In this document: in pieces, positions 17,122-27,373 of the stretch
How positions within the stretch are numbered: position 1 is the first letter of the stretch
Layout of the letters: each line of letters opens with the position of its first letter
DNA from: an uncultured Desulfobulbaceae bacterium
GTDB taxonomy: Bacteria > Desulfobacterota > Desulfobulbia > Desulfobulbales > Desulfocapsaceae
Assembly (NCBI GenBank): GCA_903887485.1
Contig: CAISPV010000048.1
Coordinates: 1 to 41,906, forward strand
Direction: 5' to 3'
DNA length: 41,906 nucleotides
Notes under the pieces: model-generated
What the model was told of the DNA's origin: nothing
What the model saw: only the letters and a program-made list of their open reading frames with translations
Database searches by the model: none
Made by a program: the position numbers and the translations under genes

Positions 17122-19770
17122 TTATCCTGCCACAATTTTCCGCACACATTCAGGCACAGCACTGATCGCCCCACTCAATTGATCGATCATTGGCCCCCCA
17201 GCCTGAGCCATGTCCGCCCTTCCTCCGCCCTTGCCACCAACCATGGCGGCAACCTTGCCTACCAATACCCCTGCCGAAATCTTGTCGGTAAGATCATGGG
17301 AGACAATGGCCAAGAGGGCAACCTTCTCCTTAAGAACACCACCAAGCACTGCCACTCCGGACCCCATCTGATCCCGCACCCGATCACCTACTTCCCGCAA
17401 GGTTTGAGGACTTTCCAAAGCAATCTTTGCAGCTATCACCTTGATCCCATTCACCTCGACTGGCGAACGAAACAGATCTTCAAGACTAGTGGAAGCAAGC
17501 CGGGCGGCAAGTTCAGCCACCTGTTTTTCCAACTGTTTCTGGGTCATAACCAGGGATTTAAATTTATCATGAATCCCTTCTGGTCTGACATTGAGGGTCA
17601 GGCAAAGTTCATGCTCACGCTGGCCCATTTCCTGAATAGAGATAAAGGCCACCCGTCCGGTTACGGCCTCAATGCGCCTGACCCCTGAGGCAATGCCATT
17701 TTCCGACAGAATCTTGAATAGACCAATAGCCCCGGTTGCCGGCACATGGGTTCCGCCACAAAGCTCCTTACTGAAATCTCCAGCCGAAACCACCCGAACC
17801 TGGTCACCATATTTTTCACCAAAAAGAGCGGTAGCCCCCTGCCGAATGGCCTCATCCCGCAACAGAACCTGCGTATCAACGGAAAGATTCTCCCGGATCT
17901 TCTCATTGACTCGCTGTTCAATCCTCCTGATTTCTTCCTGACTGAGTGGCGTGAAATGGGTAAAATCAAAACGTAACCTTTCAGGAGTAACCAGTGATCC
18001 CGACTGCTTTATATGTTCTCCCAGGATCTCACGCATGGCCGCCTGCAGCAGATGGGTGCTTGTATGATTGGCAGCAGTATCACCACGCTCAACCTGAGAC
18101 ACCACAAGTTCTATCTCTTGTCCGATACGTAACACCCCTTCTTCCACCCGCAGCTGATGGAGGATAATTCCATCAGCCCCGATAACAGTGCCAAGAACAA
18201 GTCCATGACCGCCAGGCCATCGCACAAGCCCCACATCACCTGCCTGCCCGCCAGATTCCGCGTAAAAAGGCGTCTTCAAAACAAAGAGTCGACCTTCAGC
18301 GCCGCAGGCAATCTCCGAGACCTCCAAACCATCTGCACTCAACAAGGCCTGGACCCGGACCTTGACATCCAACTGTTCATAACCAACAAATTCCGCCTTT
18401 GCCCCGGATTCAACCAGATCTTTCACCCCCTGCTCCCGGAGTTTAACACCATCCCCCTTCCACGAGGCCCGGGACTTGGCGCGCTGCAGTTCCATGGCCA
18501 CATGAAATCCCGCCTCATCAAAACCGATCTTTTTCTCCAGCGAGATATCACGGACAATATCCATGGGAAACCCATAAGTGTCATACAAGCGGAAAATAAA
18601 ATCACCAGCAATCATGGGATCACTGTCCTGACCAATCCGCTCGATCTCCTCATCCAAGAGGAGAAGACCATTCTCCAGGGTCTCACGAAAACGCTCCTCT
18701 TCATTGACAACCACTTTCTTCAATAATTCGACAGCATCAAGCAGGTGCGGATAGGCATGGGCCATGGTTACGACAACCGTTGACGTCACCTCATCCATAA
18801 AGGGTTTGTCAAGCCCGAGGTTCCGACCAAAACGCACGGCCCGGCGCATAATCCGCCGCAAGACATATCCCCGTCCCTCATTGGCAGGGAGTACCCCATC
18901 TGCCACCAGAAAGGTGGTGGCCCGGGCATGATCGGCAATGACCCGCATAGCAGTAGTATCAGCCGAATCCTGCCCATAGACGCGTCCCGAGATCCCTTCC
19001 AGCCTGTTAATAATCGGACGGAAAAGATCGGAATCATAGTTGTTGAATTTCCCCTGAAGCACCGCCGCTACCCGTTCCAGCCCCATCCCAGTATCGATAC
19101 TGGGTTTGGGCAAGCGAGTCATGACCCCATCTGCCGTGCGATTAAACTGCATAAAGACCAGATTCCATAACTCAAGAAAACGATCACAATCACAGCCCAA
19201 GGCGCAGTCAGGACGACCGCATCCGGCCGCCGCCCCTTGATCAATATGGATCTCTGAGCAGGGGCCGCAGGGACCGGTATCGCCCATGGCCCAGAAATTA
19301 TCCTTTTCTCCCATGCGGACAATGCGACCAGGCAGCAACCCCTCAACCTTTTCCCACAACGCAAACGCCTCGTCATCCTCTTCATAGACCGAGACCCAGA
19401 GCTGCTCAGGGGACACACCAAGCTCGCTTGTAAGAAATTCCCAGGCATAACGGATGGCATCTTCCTTGAAATAATCTCCAAAGGAAAAATTCCCCAGCAT
19501 CTCAAAAAAAGTATGATGCCGCGCCGTGTAGCCGACATTTTCAAGATCGTTGTGCTTGCCGCCGGCCCGCACACAGCGCTGGCTGGTAGTGGCCCGCACA
19601 TAATCACGCCGGTCTTCACCCATGAAGACCGTTTTAAACTGGACCATGCCGGCATTGGTAAAGAGCAGGGTTGGATCATCCTTGGGCACGAGAGAAGAAC
19701 TTTCCACCACGGTATGGTCATGTTTGGCGAAATAGTCTAAAAATTTCTGACGAATTATGTTTCCGTTCAT
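17122..19770 (-). CDS. alaS: Alanyl-tRNA synthetase
   Basis: Charges tRNA-Ala with alanine in the cytosol. Class II catalytic core at residues 1-245 (IRQKFLDYFAKHDH, LLFTNAGMVQFK, TSQRCVRAGGKHNDLENVG, HHTFFEMLGNFSFGDYFKE). The editing domain shows the zinc-ligand motif HTSTH and, further on, CGGTH. The C-terminal C-Ala domain ends with the GGKGGGRADMAQAGG segment. The 882-residue length is typical. The ribosome binding site before the ATG at 19770 is weak. It is encoded alone, 36 bp after an isochorismatase-family gene on the same strand. Confidence 0.98.
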   Translation of the reverse strand: MNGNIIRQKFLDYFAKHDHTVVESSSLVPKDDPTLLFTNAGMVQFKTVFMGEDRRDYVRATTSQRCVRAGGKHNDLENVGYTARHHTFFEMLGNFSFGDYFKEDAIRYAWEFLTSELGVSPEQLWVSVYEEDDEAFALWEKVEGLLPGRIVRMGEKDNFWAMGDTGPCGPCSEIHIDQGAAAGCGRPDCALGCDCDRFLELWNLVFMQFNRTADGVMTRLPKPSIDTGMGLERVAAVLQGKFNNYDSDLFRPIINRLEGISGRVYGQDSADTTAMRVIADHARATTFLVADGVLPANEGRGYVLRRIMRRAVRFGRNLGLDKPFMDEVTSTVVVTMAHAYPHLLDAVELLKKVVVNEEERFRETLENGLLLLDEEIERIGQDSDPMIAGDFIFRLYDTYGFPMDIVRDISLEKKIGFDEAGFHVAMELQRAKSRASWKGDGVKLREQGVKDLVESGAKAEFVGYEQLDVKVRVQALLSADGLEVSEIACGAEGRLFVLKTPFYAESGGQAGDVGLVRWPGGHGLVLGTVIGADGIILHQLRVEEGVLRIGQEIELVVSQVERGDTAANHTSTHLLQAAMREILGEHIKQSGSLVTPERLRFDFTHFTPLSQEEIRRIEQRVNEKIRENLSVDTQVLLRDEAIRQGATALFGEKYGDQVRVVSAGDFSKELCGGTHVPATGAIGLFKILSENGIASGVRRIEAVTGRVAFISIQEMGQREHELCLTLNVRPEGIHDKFKSLVMTQKQLEKQVAELAARLASTSLEDLFRSPVEVNGIKVIAAKIALESPQTLREVGDRVRDQMGSGVAVLGGVLKEKVALLAIVSHDLTDKISAGVLVGKVAAMVGGKGGGRADMAQAGGPMIDQLSGAISAVPECVRKIVAG

Positions 19771-19806
19771 AATAAAAGAAAAAAGTTAAGTGTTAAGGAG
19801 AAAAAA

Positions 19807-20364
19807 CTACACGACATAAGGGAGCATGGCCTTGAACTCTGAAGTTCCAGCCCGGCCCAGCAACTCATAAATAATCATCTCGGCAGGTCCGACAATCGCC
19901 CCAACCGCCGTCAAGCGGGCAAGACCCAGTTCATGATTGACCCTGGTACGTGAAGAAACCGCATCCGCCACCACCCAGGGGATCAGTCCTCGTTCAAGCG
20001 CGCCCATGGCCGTCTGATAGATACAGATATGAGTCTCCACCCCGGCCAGAATCAGCGTGGTCACCGAATCCGGCAAATTATTGACCTGAGCCCGTGTCTC
20101 CATATTGGCCAAGGCATTAAATTCGGTTTTATCGGGACGAGGAATACCCGCCATCATCTCTTCGAGTTCAGGCACATATGGCCCCAATCCTTTTTTATAT
20201 TGCGTGTTAGCAAGGATGGGCATCTTCAAGATTCTGGCGCATTCAATCAGACGGACAATGTTGGCAATGACCCGATCAGCCTCATGAATATGGCTCATCA
20301 GGCTCTGCTGTGGATCGATAACATGAAGACAACACTGTTCAGGTCGTAAAAGCGAGGTAGTCAT
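19807..20364 (-). CDS. Isochorismatase-family cysteine hydrolase (YcaC/nicotinamidase-like)
   Basis: Small cytosolic alpha/beta hydrolase. The catalytic triad of the family is visible as Asp17 (HVIDPQQSL), Lys79 (PRPDKTEFNA) and Cys114 (GVETHICIYQTA). The length of 185 residues suits the YcaC-like subgroup. The substrate cannot be assigned; family members hydrolyse nicotinamide, isochorismate, ureidoacrylate or unknown amides. It lies directly upstream of alaS, probably in the same transcript. Confidence 0.88.
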   Translation of the reverse strand: MTTSLLRPEQCCLHVIDPQQSLMSHIHEADRVIANIVRLIECARILKMPILANTQYKKGLGPYVPELEEMMAGIPRPDKTEFNALANMETRAQVNNLPDSVTTLILAGVETHICIYQTAMGALERGLIPWVVADAVSSRTRVNHELGLARLTAVGAIVGPAEMIIYELLGRAGTSEFKAMLPYVV

Positions 20365-20496
20365 ATTTTTATCAACCCAAAAAAGTAAGAAAGATAAACT
20401 TCATAGAGAAAAAACGGAATAGTATAAACTTTATAACGCTCTCGCCACCCTTTTTTCTTCTCCCCTCTTTGCTCTTTTCATAAAATGTCAAAAAAA

Positions 20497-20524
20497 AAGC
20501 CCCTTGACTCTCGCCAAGGGGCTT
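20497..20524 (-). terminator. Intrinsic terminator after the acetate symporter gene
   Basis: AAGCCCCTTG at 20497-20506 and CAAGGGGCTT at 20515-20524 form a 10-bp stem with an 8-nt loop. On the minus strand it is followed by a run of nine T. It lies 19 nt after the symporter stop. Confidence 0.9.
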
Positions 20525-20543
20525 CGGATAATACAATTACCGA

Positions 20544-22559
20544 TCAATGCACATTCGCACCTTCGGCATTAATACCAGTATTCTGACGCACATACAATTC
20601 GTCCCACATCTCTTCCGCCCGCTTGTCGCGGGTCACCAGAGAGAACAGGATTACACACAGAAAACCAAGCGGAATGGAAAGCAGGCCGGGATTTTTCAAC
20701 AGGAAGAAAGGTTTTTCAAGGCCCATCATACTTGTGGTCTGACCGGCAAACTTCTTCAAATCATCCTCCGCCTTGGTAATTGTCTTATCCAGTCCGGCAA
20801 TATCCTTCTCGATCTTCGCCTTTTCGGCAGCATCAGTGGCAATCGCCAGCTTGGCCTGAAGTCCAGCCTTCTTCTCCGGGGCACCAGGTTTGGCCGCCTG
20901 TGCTAGCTTGGCAGGCTCAGCCTTTGGACAAACAGCAAACAACTCACACTTCAAACCCTCTCCTGGGATGGCAGCCTTGGCCTCAACAGCAGGCTCACCC
21001 TCCATTACCTTCTTGGCCGCACTCAGTACAGCCTTTGGATAAGTCATATTGGGGGAGATCATTACCAGTCCGATGGCAGCGACAGAACCAATCAACATGC
21101 CCGCGATAATACCCGTGGTATTACACTTCTTCCAATAAAGCGTCAAAAAGACTGCCGGCAGGTTCGACGATGCGGCAACGGCAAAGGCCAGCGCCACCAG
21201 GTGAGCAACATTCTGGCCTTTTGCCAGAATGCCAACGGTGATGGCCATAAGTCCGACAATCAGTGAAGAGACACGGGCCGCCACAACCTGTTCCTTCTGG
21301 GAAGCACGATCGCCCTTGATAACACCAACATAGATGTCATGCGCCATGGCCGAAGCAGAGGCCAACACCAGACCAGCTACCACCGCAACAATCGTGGCGA
21401 AGGCCACGGCTGCAACAAAGGCCAGGAAAAAATTCCCGAGCAGTGATTGAGCACCGCCACCAAGATATTGTGCCAGCAATGGACCGGCCATATTGCCACC
21501 AGGATCAATACCGGCAATCTTGGCCGGACCAACCAGCATTGCAGCGCCGGTGCCAAGAAACAGGGTCAACACATAAAAACCACCGATAATAGCCATCGCC
21601 CAAATCACCGAAGTACGCGCGGCTTGAGCAGAAGGGACCGTAAAAAAACGCATCAGTATATGGGGCATCCCGGCAGTACCAAGCACCAAAGCCATACCGA
21701 GCGAGATCTGATCAATCGGATTTTTCAGGAAAAGGCCAGGTTCAAGGAAACGCTGCCCCAGTTCTTCCTTGCTCATGGTGGCAGCCGCACTACCCAGCAG
21801 CTTGGCAACCTGGGCAATAACCTTGTCATCACCAATCACGGCCTTCAAATACGCCGGCAGGCTGAAACCATACGGTGACCACACCAGAAACACCAACAAA
21901 AGGGATGCCATAACCAGCAACACCGCCTTGGTGATCTGAACCCAGGTGGTGGCCTTCATGCCGCCGAACACCACGTAGGCCAGCATCAGGAGTCCCACAC
22001 CGATCACGGAAATTTCATAATCGATACCAATAAGGGTCTTAATCAAAACCCCACCACCGACCATCTGTGCCGTCAGATAAAAAGTAGACACAGTAATGGT
22101 GGACAGCGCCGCCACGACCTTCGTCTTCTTGGGATCGTTACGGAAGGCCAAGATATCACCCATGGTATATTTACCGATGTTCCGGCACGGCTCAGCAATC
22201 ACCAACAATACGGTAATATAGGCCACCAGCCAGCCCACCGAATACATGAATCCATCAAATCCATAGAGTGAAATCAAACCGGCAATGCCCAGAAAAGACG
22301 CTGCAGACAGGTAATCACCGGCAATCGCCCAACCATTCTGAATCCCGCTTACCGAACGACCAGCAGCGTAAAACTCAGAAGTAGTATGGGTCGTTCGGGC
22401 CGCCCAGAAGGTAATGGCCATAGTGATGGCAATGATGACGCCAAATACCGCAAAGGTCATCCATTTAAATTCGTCGGCAACAGCACCGCCAGCGGCAAAA
22501 GCCGAACTGCTGGACAAGAGTGCCGCCGCAAAAAATGCAACAGTATTAAGGATTCTCAT
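20544..22559 (-). CDS. Sodium:solute symporter, ActP-like (acetate/short-chain carboxylate)
   Basis: Inner-membrane cotransporter of the solute:sodium symporter family, most like ActP/VC_2705 permeases. From ATG 22559 (GGGAGT upstream, overlapping the end of the DUF485 gene) it has 671 residues: a signal-like first segment (SSSSAFAAGG), then about 13 membrane helices with SSS motifs (TTSEFYAAGRSVSGIQNGWAIAGDYLSAASFLG). Usual ActP proteins have about 550-590 residues. The excess is a hydrophilic Ala/Lys/Glu-rich insert at about residues 509-610 before the last membrane segment. The longer frame to 22754 overlaps the DUF485 gene and is rejected. The DUF485 partner and nearby acs support acetate uptake, though the substrate is inferred. 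Confidence 0.9.
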   Translation of the reverse strand: MRILNTVAFFAAALLSSSSAFAAGGAVADEFKWMTFAVFGVIIAITMAITFWAARTTHTTSEFYAAGRSVSGIQNGWAIAGDYLSAASFLGIAGLISLYGFDGFMYSVGWLVAYITVLLVIAEPCRNIGKYTMGDILAFRNDPKKTKVVAALSTITVSTFYLTAQMVGGGVLIKTLIGIDYEISVIGVGLLMLAYVVFGGMKATTWVQITKAVLLVMASLLLVFLVWSPYGFSLPAYLKAVIGDDKVIAQVAKLLGSAAATMSKEELGQRFLEPGLFLKNPIDQISLGMALVLGTAGMPHILMRFFTVPSAQAARTSVIWAMAIIGGFYVLTLFLGTGAAMLVGPAKIAGIDPGGNMAGPLLAQYLGGGAQSLLGNFFLAFVAAVAFATIVAVVAGLVLASASAMAHDIYVGVIKGDRASQKEQVVAARVSSLIVGLMAITVGILAKGQNVAHLVALAFAVAASSNLPAVFLTLYWKKCNTTGIIAGMLIGSVAAIGLVMISPNMTYPKAVLSAAKKVMEGEPAVEAKAAIPGEGLKCELFAVCPKAEPAKLAQAAKPGAPEKKAGLQAKLAIATDAAEKAKIEKDIAGLDKTITKAEDDLKKFAGQTTSMMGLEKPFFLLKNPGLLSIPLGFLCVILFSLVTRDKRAEEMWDELYVRQNTGINAEGANVH

Positions 22560-22563
22560 TATT

Positions 22564-22884
22564 TTAAACTCCCAGTTTATGCGCATCAGCAATAATTGCC
22601 TGTGCCATGACGTCAAATTCAGTGTTCGCTTTCTTCGAATAGACAAAGGCAATTGTCCAAGCCACGACGAACTCTGACAGAGCAAACAAGATACCCACAT
22701 TGACCACACCCCAGACCTTGATCTTAAACAAATCCTGGAAATAAGCGGCGCCAATTGGCAACATAAAATAATAAACCGTCGACAGGAGCATTAACCCCCA
22801 CAAAAAAGATGTCTTCTTCCGGTGCAACTCCTGAAACCGGGGATCCGTATCAATAGCAGCCCAGTTCATCTCGCGTTTTGACAT
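22564..22884 (-). CDS. DUF485 membrane protein, small partner of the symporter
   Basis: Two-helix inner-membrane protein of 106 residues, the YjcH-like partner regularly encoded just before ActP-type symporters. Helices lie at about residues 25-50 (SFLWGLMLLSTVYYFMLPIG) and 58-80 (VVNVGILFALSEFVVAWTI), followed by the family's YSKKANTEFD stretch. I chose ATG 22884 because GGAGGAG sits right before it; the earlier in-frame start at 22917 does not have one. The end of the gene carries the ribosome binding site of the symporter. Confidence 0.9.
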   Translation of the reverse strand: MSKREMNWAAIDTDPRFQELHRKKTSFLWGLMLLSTVYYFMLPIGAAYFQDLFKIKVWGVVNVGILFALSEFVVAWTIAFVYSKKANTEFDVMAQAIIADAHKLGV

Positions 22885-22985
22885 TCCATCTCCTCCCATG
22901 AATTGATAAACAACCATCTTGTTGGCTCACACCCGAATCAATCTTCTCCTTATCCTTTCAGCAAACAACAGCTCACTTAAAAACC

Positions 22986-24458
22986 TTACAGAATGGATTT
23001 CATCGCCCCCATGTACGAACGCAGCTCCTCACCGATCATCTCAACACCGGTGAAACGGATCGCCTCGTTGACGGCAATGAGCTTGACGTTATCAACACCG
23101 TTATCCCGCGAGGCAAGCCCCTTGCCGATCACATCAGTGTCAATATTCTTCATGAAATCAGCCAGCATGGGCACCGCCGCATGGGCAAAAAGGTAGCAAC
23201 CATATTCCGCAGTATCCGAGATAACCACATTCATCTCATACAACTTCTTACGGGCAATGGTATTGGCAATGAGCGGCACCTCGTGCAGGGACTCATAATA
23301 GGCGGATTCCTCCTTGATACCGGCGGCGACCATGGTGTCAAAGGCCAGCTCCACTCCGGCCTTGACCATGGCGATCATCAGGATACCGTGATCAAAGTAC
23401 TCCTGCTCCGGGATGACCGCCGTAGTGGAAGCCGCCTTTTCAAAGGCGGACTTGGCTGTTTGCGCCCGCCATTTCAGAAGGTTGACATCATCTTTAGCCC
23501 AGTCCTTCATCATCGTCTTGGAAAAGGAACCGGACATGATGTCATCCATATGTTTTTCAAAGAGAGCCCGCAGGATATCCTTTAACTCCTCAGAGAGGGC
23601 AAAGGCCATGATCTTGGCCGGATTTGTCAAACGATCCATCATATTGGTGATCCCGCCATGCTTCAGGGCCTCAGTGATGGTCTCCCAGCCATGCTGGATC
23701 AACTTGGAGGCATAACCAGCCTCGATCCCTTTTTCGATCATCTTGTTGAAGCAGAGGAGAGAACCGGCTTGGAGCATGCCGCAAAGGATGGTCTGCTCGC
23801 CCATGAGATCAGATTTTACCTCGGCCACAAAAGAAGACTGGAGAACACCGGCACGATCGGCCCCGGTACCGCAGGCATAGGCCTTGGCCAGCTCCCAACC
23901 TTTTCCCTGCGGATCATTTTCGCGATGCACCGCGATCAGGGTGGGCACCCCGAAACCACGCTTGTACTCTTCCCGCACCTCGGTCCCAGGAGATTTTGGG
24001 GCCACCATGATAACGGTGAGATCCTCGCGGATCTGCATCCCTTCTTCCACAATATTGAAACCGTGCGAATAGGACAGACAGGCACCCTTTTTCATCAGCG
24101 GCATGATGGCCGTGACCACCTTGGTATGCTGTTTATCCGGGGTCAGATTGATGACCAAATCAGCCTTAGGGATAAGCTTCTCAAAGGTGCCCACGGTAAA
24201 GCCATTAGTGCTGGCATTCTTGAAAGACTGCCGTTTCTCACTGATGGCCGCCTCGCGCAGAGCGTACGAGATATCAAGACCGCTGTCCCGAAGGTTTAGC
24301 CCTTGATGCAGCCCCTGAGCGCCGCAACCGACAATCACGATCTTCTTGCCACGCAAGGCCTCAACCCCGTCGAACTCAGAAGAGTCCATAAACCGGCACT
24401 GCCCAAGTTCCTGAAGCTGCAGGCGCAACGACAGACTGTTGAAATAATTTTGTCCCAT
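22986..24458 (-). CDS. ilvC: Ketol-acid reductoisomerase, class II (long form)
   Basis: NADPH-dependent enzyme of branched-chain amino acid synthesis that converts acetolactate or acetohydroxybutyrate to the dihydroxy acid. The N-terminal Rossmann fold shows [21 protein letters not shown] at about residues 42-61. The 490-residue length with a duplicated knotted C-terminal domain identifies the class II enzyme, as in E. coli. Acidic Mg2+-binding positions lie in [16 protein letters not shown]. The ATG at 24458 follows GAAGGAGAAA. It stands between the acetate symporter pair and the exonuclease with no other ilv genes. Confidence 0.97.
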   Translation of the reverse strand: MGQNYFNSLSLRLQLQELGQCRFMDSSEFDGVEALRGKKIVIVGCGAQGLHQGLNLRDSGLDISYALREAAISEKRQSFKNASTNGFTVGTFEKLIPKADLVINLTPDKQHTKVVTAIMPLMKKGACLSYSHGFNIVEEGMQIREDLTVIMVAPKSPGTEVREEYKRGFGVPTLIAVHRENDPQGKGWELAKAYACGTGADRAGVLQSSFVAEVKSDLMGEQTILCGMLQAGSLLCFNKMIEKGIEAGYASKLIQHGWETITEALKHGGITNMMDRLTNPAKIMAFALSEELKDILRALFEKHMDDIMSGSFSKTMMKDWAKDDVNLLKWRAQTAKSAFEKAASTTAVIPEQEYFDHGILMIAMVKAGVELAFDTMVAAGIKEESAYYESLHEVPLIANTIARKKLYEMNVVISDTAEYGCYLFAHAAVPMLADFMKNIDTDVIGKGLASRDNGVDNVKLIAVNEAIRFTGVEMIGEELRSYMGAMKSIL

Positions 24459-24553
24459 TATTTTCTCCTTCTCTTTATAAAAGTTGATTTATTTATTTTT
24501 AAAACGACCACATAAAAACATACCAGACACCTTGAAAAGGTAAAGGATTTTAT

Positions 24554-24581
24554 AGCATAGTCTTATTTTGCATGGCGTCAA
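24554..24581 (-). promoter_or_regulatory. Possible sigma-70 promoter of ilvC
   Basis: TTGACG (24581-24576), a 16-bp spacer and TATGCT (24559-24554) on the minus strand resemble -35 and -10 elements. The leader to the ATG at 24458 would be about 90 nt. Confidence 0.4.
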
Positions 24582-24627
24582 GTGCATTATCGCCGCTTCC
24601 ACGTAAAGCTGGACAATCTTATGAGAA

Positions 24628-25341
24628 TCAATACCACATGTTTCCGACTTTTCCGGCCTGATAGATATCCTTTAAGGTCAACAACCCGCCTTTCCTGAAT
24701 TTCTTGAGGAGAAAGAGAAAAAGATAGGCCGTCTGCATCGCATCCTCAAAGGCGTCATGGGCCTTGAACATGGGCAGATGATACTCTTTGGCCAGATCTT
24801 CAAGGACGTAACTGCAGGAGCGGTCTTCCTCGTCCTGAAAATGGCCGTTGAGTACCCGCCGATAACCCTGGGCCAAACGCATGGTGTCAATCCCGGGATT
24901 GGACAGGGTGCCGCCAAGAACCTTACGGGCCGCCCTGTTCAAAAAATCCATGTCAAGGGGCAGAAAATGACCCACCATGAGACTGTTTCCTGCAAACTCC
25001 ACAAAGGCAGGCAGCACCTCCGCCAGGGGCGGCGCTTGGGCCAACTGTTGCGGGGTAATCCTGTGGATCAGGGTGGCCTGGGTATGCTCGATATTCCGTG
25101 GTCGGATATACTGATGAAACGTAGTACCCAGATCGATCTGCAGATCTCTGATCAGAACAGCGCCAATAGAGATGATCTCGTCACGTTTCCGGTCAAAACC
25201 AGTCAGCTCGGTATCACAGACGACAAAGGTGTACTCGGTAAGCGGCTTCGACTGATCAAATTTGGCAAAAGCCTCCCGATTCTGGACAATAAGCGGATGG
25301 GGAGGGGCAAACCAGGTCTTTGGTTTGAAGAAATTCACCAT
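24628..25341 (-). CDS. DnaQ-like 3'-5' exonuclease (DEDDh)
   Basis: Exonuclease of the DNA polymerase III epsilon/RNase T superfamily. Exo I is DTE at residues 43-45 (VVCDTELTGFD), Exo II is GHFLPLDMDFL (124-134), and Exo III is H195-D196 with D200 (KAHDAFEDA), the DEDDh set. Its 237 residues are shorter than a GIY-YIG-fused form, and no polymerase domain is present. The ATG at 25341 shares one base with the stop of the DUF294 gene (TGATG), so the two are coupled. The pairing with a DUF294/CBS protein near acs and an ActP-like gene is a familiar neighbourhood; a role in regulating that module is inferred. Confidence 0.9.
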   Translation of the reverse strand: MVNFFKPKTWFAPPHPLIVQNREAFAKFDQSKPLTEYTFVVCDTELTGFDRKRDEIISIGAVLIRDLQIDLGTTFHQYIRPRNIEHTQATLIHRITPQQLAQAPPLAEVLPAFVEFAGNSLMVGHFLPLDMDFLNRAARKVLGGTLSNPGIDTMRLAQGYRRVLNGHFQDEEDRSCSYVLEDLAKEYHLPMFKAHDAFEDAMQTAYLFLFLLKKFRKGGLLTLKDIYQAGKVGNMWY

Positions 25342-27275
25342 CACATCACCGGATACATCCGCTCCAGCACACCATACAGCCTTTCTATCACCGCAAAGGC
25401 ATCCTTAAGCATCCTTCGTTCCAGATCAGAGAGATCCGCCGGATCGATATGGTTGTCAGGAAGGATTCCGGCCTCAATCTGCCGCAATTGATGCACCAGA
25501 CGCTGCTGCATCTGCAGTTCATAGGCCTCGCTCGCCGCTGACCATAACTCCCCCTGAATCTGTTCTCCTTCCATCAGAGCCTTTAGACGGGCCAGGGTAT
25601 TGGTCTCTTTCACCCCGAATTTCAATGCCAGCACCCGGGAAAAATTAACAAAAGGGGTCAACCCCTGCCGCTTGATATCCAGCCGGTTTTTATGCTCTCC
25701 ATCTTTTTCCACAATAAAATTTTTGAAAAAAGAGAGCGGAACACGGGTCTCCATACAGTGACGGGCCAGATGGAACAGGAAAAGATCCCGCCCTGCTATC
25801 TGCCGGTTCAGATACGCTCGCAGCTCCTCAGCAAGCATGGTCTCGCCGAATCCGGCACGAAAGTCAAAAAAGATAATGGAATTGAGCAATTCCTGCGGTT
25901 CAGGTGCAGCAATCCAATGGTCAAAATAGTGCGTCCATACCGCAAAAGGTTGACACCAGAGCGGATTAGTGGCCATAATCTCGCCAGGACAGAGCGGATA
26001 GCCACAGTTGACCAGATGATCAATGGCCTTGGCAGCAAATACCGCAAAATAAGCCTCCGCTGCCTGTTTCTGGGCCTCATCCCCCGGATCGGCATAGAGG
26101 ATGGCATTATCCTGATCAGTCTTGAAGGTCTGCTCGCGCCGCCCTTCGCTGCCAAGAAGCAGCCAGCAGTAGGGCACCGGCGGCGGCCCCATCTCTTTTT
26201 CAAGCAGGGTCAACATCTGTCCCAGAATATGATCGTTGAGGATGGCGATCATCTGGGTGATATTGCCGGCCTTGGCCCCTTCGCCGATCAATCCCCGAAT
26301 CACCTCCGGAATCTTCTGGGCCAACGGATAAAGCCCGGCAATCTGCTGCTGGGCGCGAATCTCCCGGAACAGATAATAGGGTGAGTGCCCCTGCAGGAGC
26401 ATGATATCATGGGAGGTAATCACCCCGATGACCCGTCCGCCGCGCTCTACCGCCAGATGATGAATCCCGGTGGCCATCATCTTCAACAACACATCAAAAC
26501 AGAGGGATTGGGACAGCACCGTCTGCACCGGGCTGTTCATAATGGTCGCAACCGGCTCGTTATAATCCAGCCCGGCCGCCACCACCTTGCCTCGGAGATC
26601 ACGGTCGGTAATAATGCCGACAATCTCTTCCTCATCAATCGTGTCATGGACCAGCAGGCACCCCACCCGATACTCAGACATGAAGGCGGCGGCCTCCTGA
26701 ATGGTGGCACTGGCCGCGATCTTGCGCAAGGTCTTCACCAGATCGCCAACTCTGATCGAGAATAGATACAGATCCTCGTTGCTGCGCGGCGCCACCTTGT
26801 GATGACGGAGCTCACTATAAGCGGTGATGACGATCTTTTCGGAAAAACTCTTCAGATAATAATGGGCAAAACCTGCCTGTTTTTCAATAAGATCAAGAAA
26901 GATCTCCCGGGGCAGGAGGAAACAAAAGGTATCCTCCACGGTTTCGATATTGAGATTGGCACGAGTACCGCGGATGATGGCCAGGGCCCCGACAGAGGCG
27001 CCTTCCCCGCGAAAATCCTTCAGGGTCACCTCGCCGTTGTCGTCTTCGAGAAAGGCCTTGACCCCGCCGCGCTGGATCAGATAGAGATGGGTCAACTCGG
27101 TGGAATCAGCAGTGAGGACCCTGGTTCCTTTGGGGAAAAAATCAATGCGGCAATGACGGGCAAGATCACTCAGCGTTTCTGCATCCAGAGTGTTAAAGGG
27201 CATGATCCCCTTGAAAAATGAGATTGCCACATCCGGGGCAACCACATGGACATCATTCCCTTTGAAGATTGCCAT
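25341..27275 (-). CDS. Cyclic-nucleotide-binding/CBS/DUF294 nucleotidyltransferase-like signalling protein
   Basis: Cytosolic multidomain regulator. Residues about 15-150 form a cyclic-nucleotide-binding-type sensor. About 175-300 form a CBS pair (RKIAASATIQEAAAFM and VIGVITSHDIML), which in other proteins bind adenylates. About 340-490 is a GlnD-like nucleotidyltransferase fold (DUF294) with GSEGRRE at 375-381 and the metal-binding pair D387 and D389 in KTDQDNA. About 500-640 is the DUF294 C-terminal helical domain. At 644 residues it has the usual architecture. The ATG at 27275 follows GGGAGAG. It probably senses energy status and modifies or binds a partner; the target is not known. Confidence 0.9.
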   Translation of the reverse strand: MAIFKGNDVHVVAPDVAISFFKGIMPFNTLDAETLSDLARHCRIDFFPKGTRVLTADSTELTHLYLIQRGGVKAFLEDDNGEVTLKDFRGEGASVGALAIIRGTRANLNIETVEDTFCFLLPREIFLDLIEKQAGFAHYYLKSFSEKIVITAYSELRHHKVAPRSNEDLYLFSIRVGDLVKTLRKIAASATIQEAAAFMSEYRVGCLLVHDTIDEEEIVGIITDRDLRGKVVAAGLDYNEPVATIMNSPVQTVLSQSLCFDVLLKMMATGIHHLAVERGGRVIGVITSHDIMLLQGHSPYYLFREIRAQQQIAGLYPLAQKIPEVIRGLIGEGAKAGNITQMIAILNDHILGQMLTLLEKEMGPPPVPYCWLLLGSEGRREQTFKTDQDNAILYADPGDEAQKQAAEAYFAVFAAKAIDHLVNCGYPLCPGEIMATNPLWCQPFAVWTHYFDHWIAAPEPQELLNSIIFFDFRAGFGETMLAEELRAYLNRQIAGRDLFLFHLARHCMETRVPLSFFKNFIVEKDGEHKNRLDIKRQGLTPFVNFSRVLALKFGVKETNTLARLKALMEGEQIQGELWSAASEAYELQMQQRLVHQLRQIEAGILPDNHIDPADLSDLERRMLKDAFAVIERLYGVLERMYPVM

Positions 27276-27314
27276 TCACTCACTCTCCCTGCCCTTTAAT
27301 AGCTGCAAAACAAC

Positions 27315-27348
27315 AAGGCGGGGCTTCCTTGCCAGAAAGCCCCGCCTT
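27315..27348 (-). terminator. Hairpin terminator after acs
   Basis: AAGGCGGGGCTT (27315-27326) and AAGCCCCGCCTT (27337-27348) form a perfect 12-bp stem, 26 nt after the acs stop. There is only a weak U-run. Confidence 0.75.
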
Positions 27349-27373
27349 ATCTCATCGATCACGAAAGATCAGA

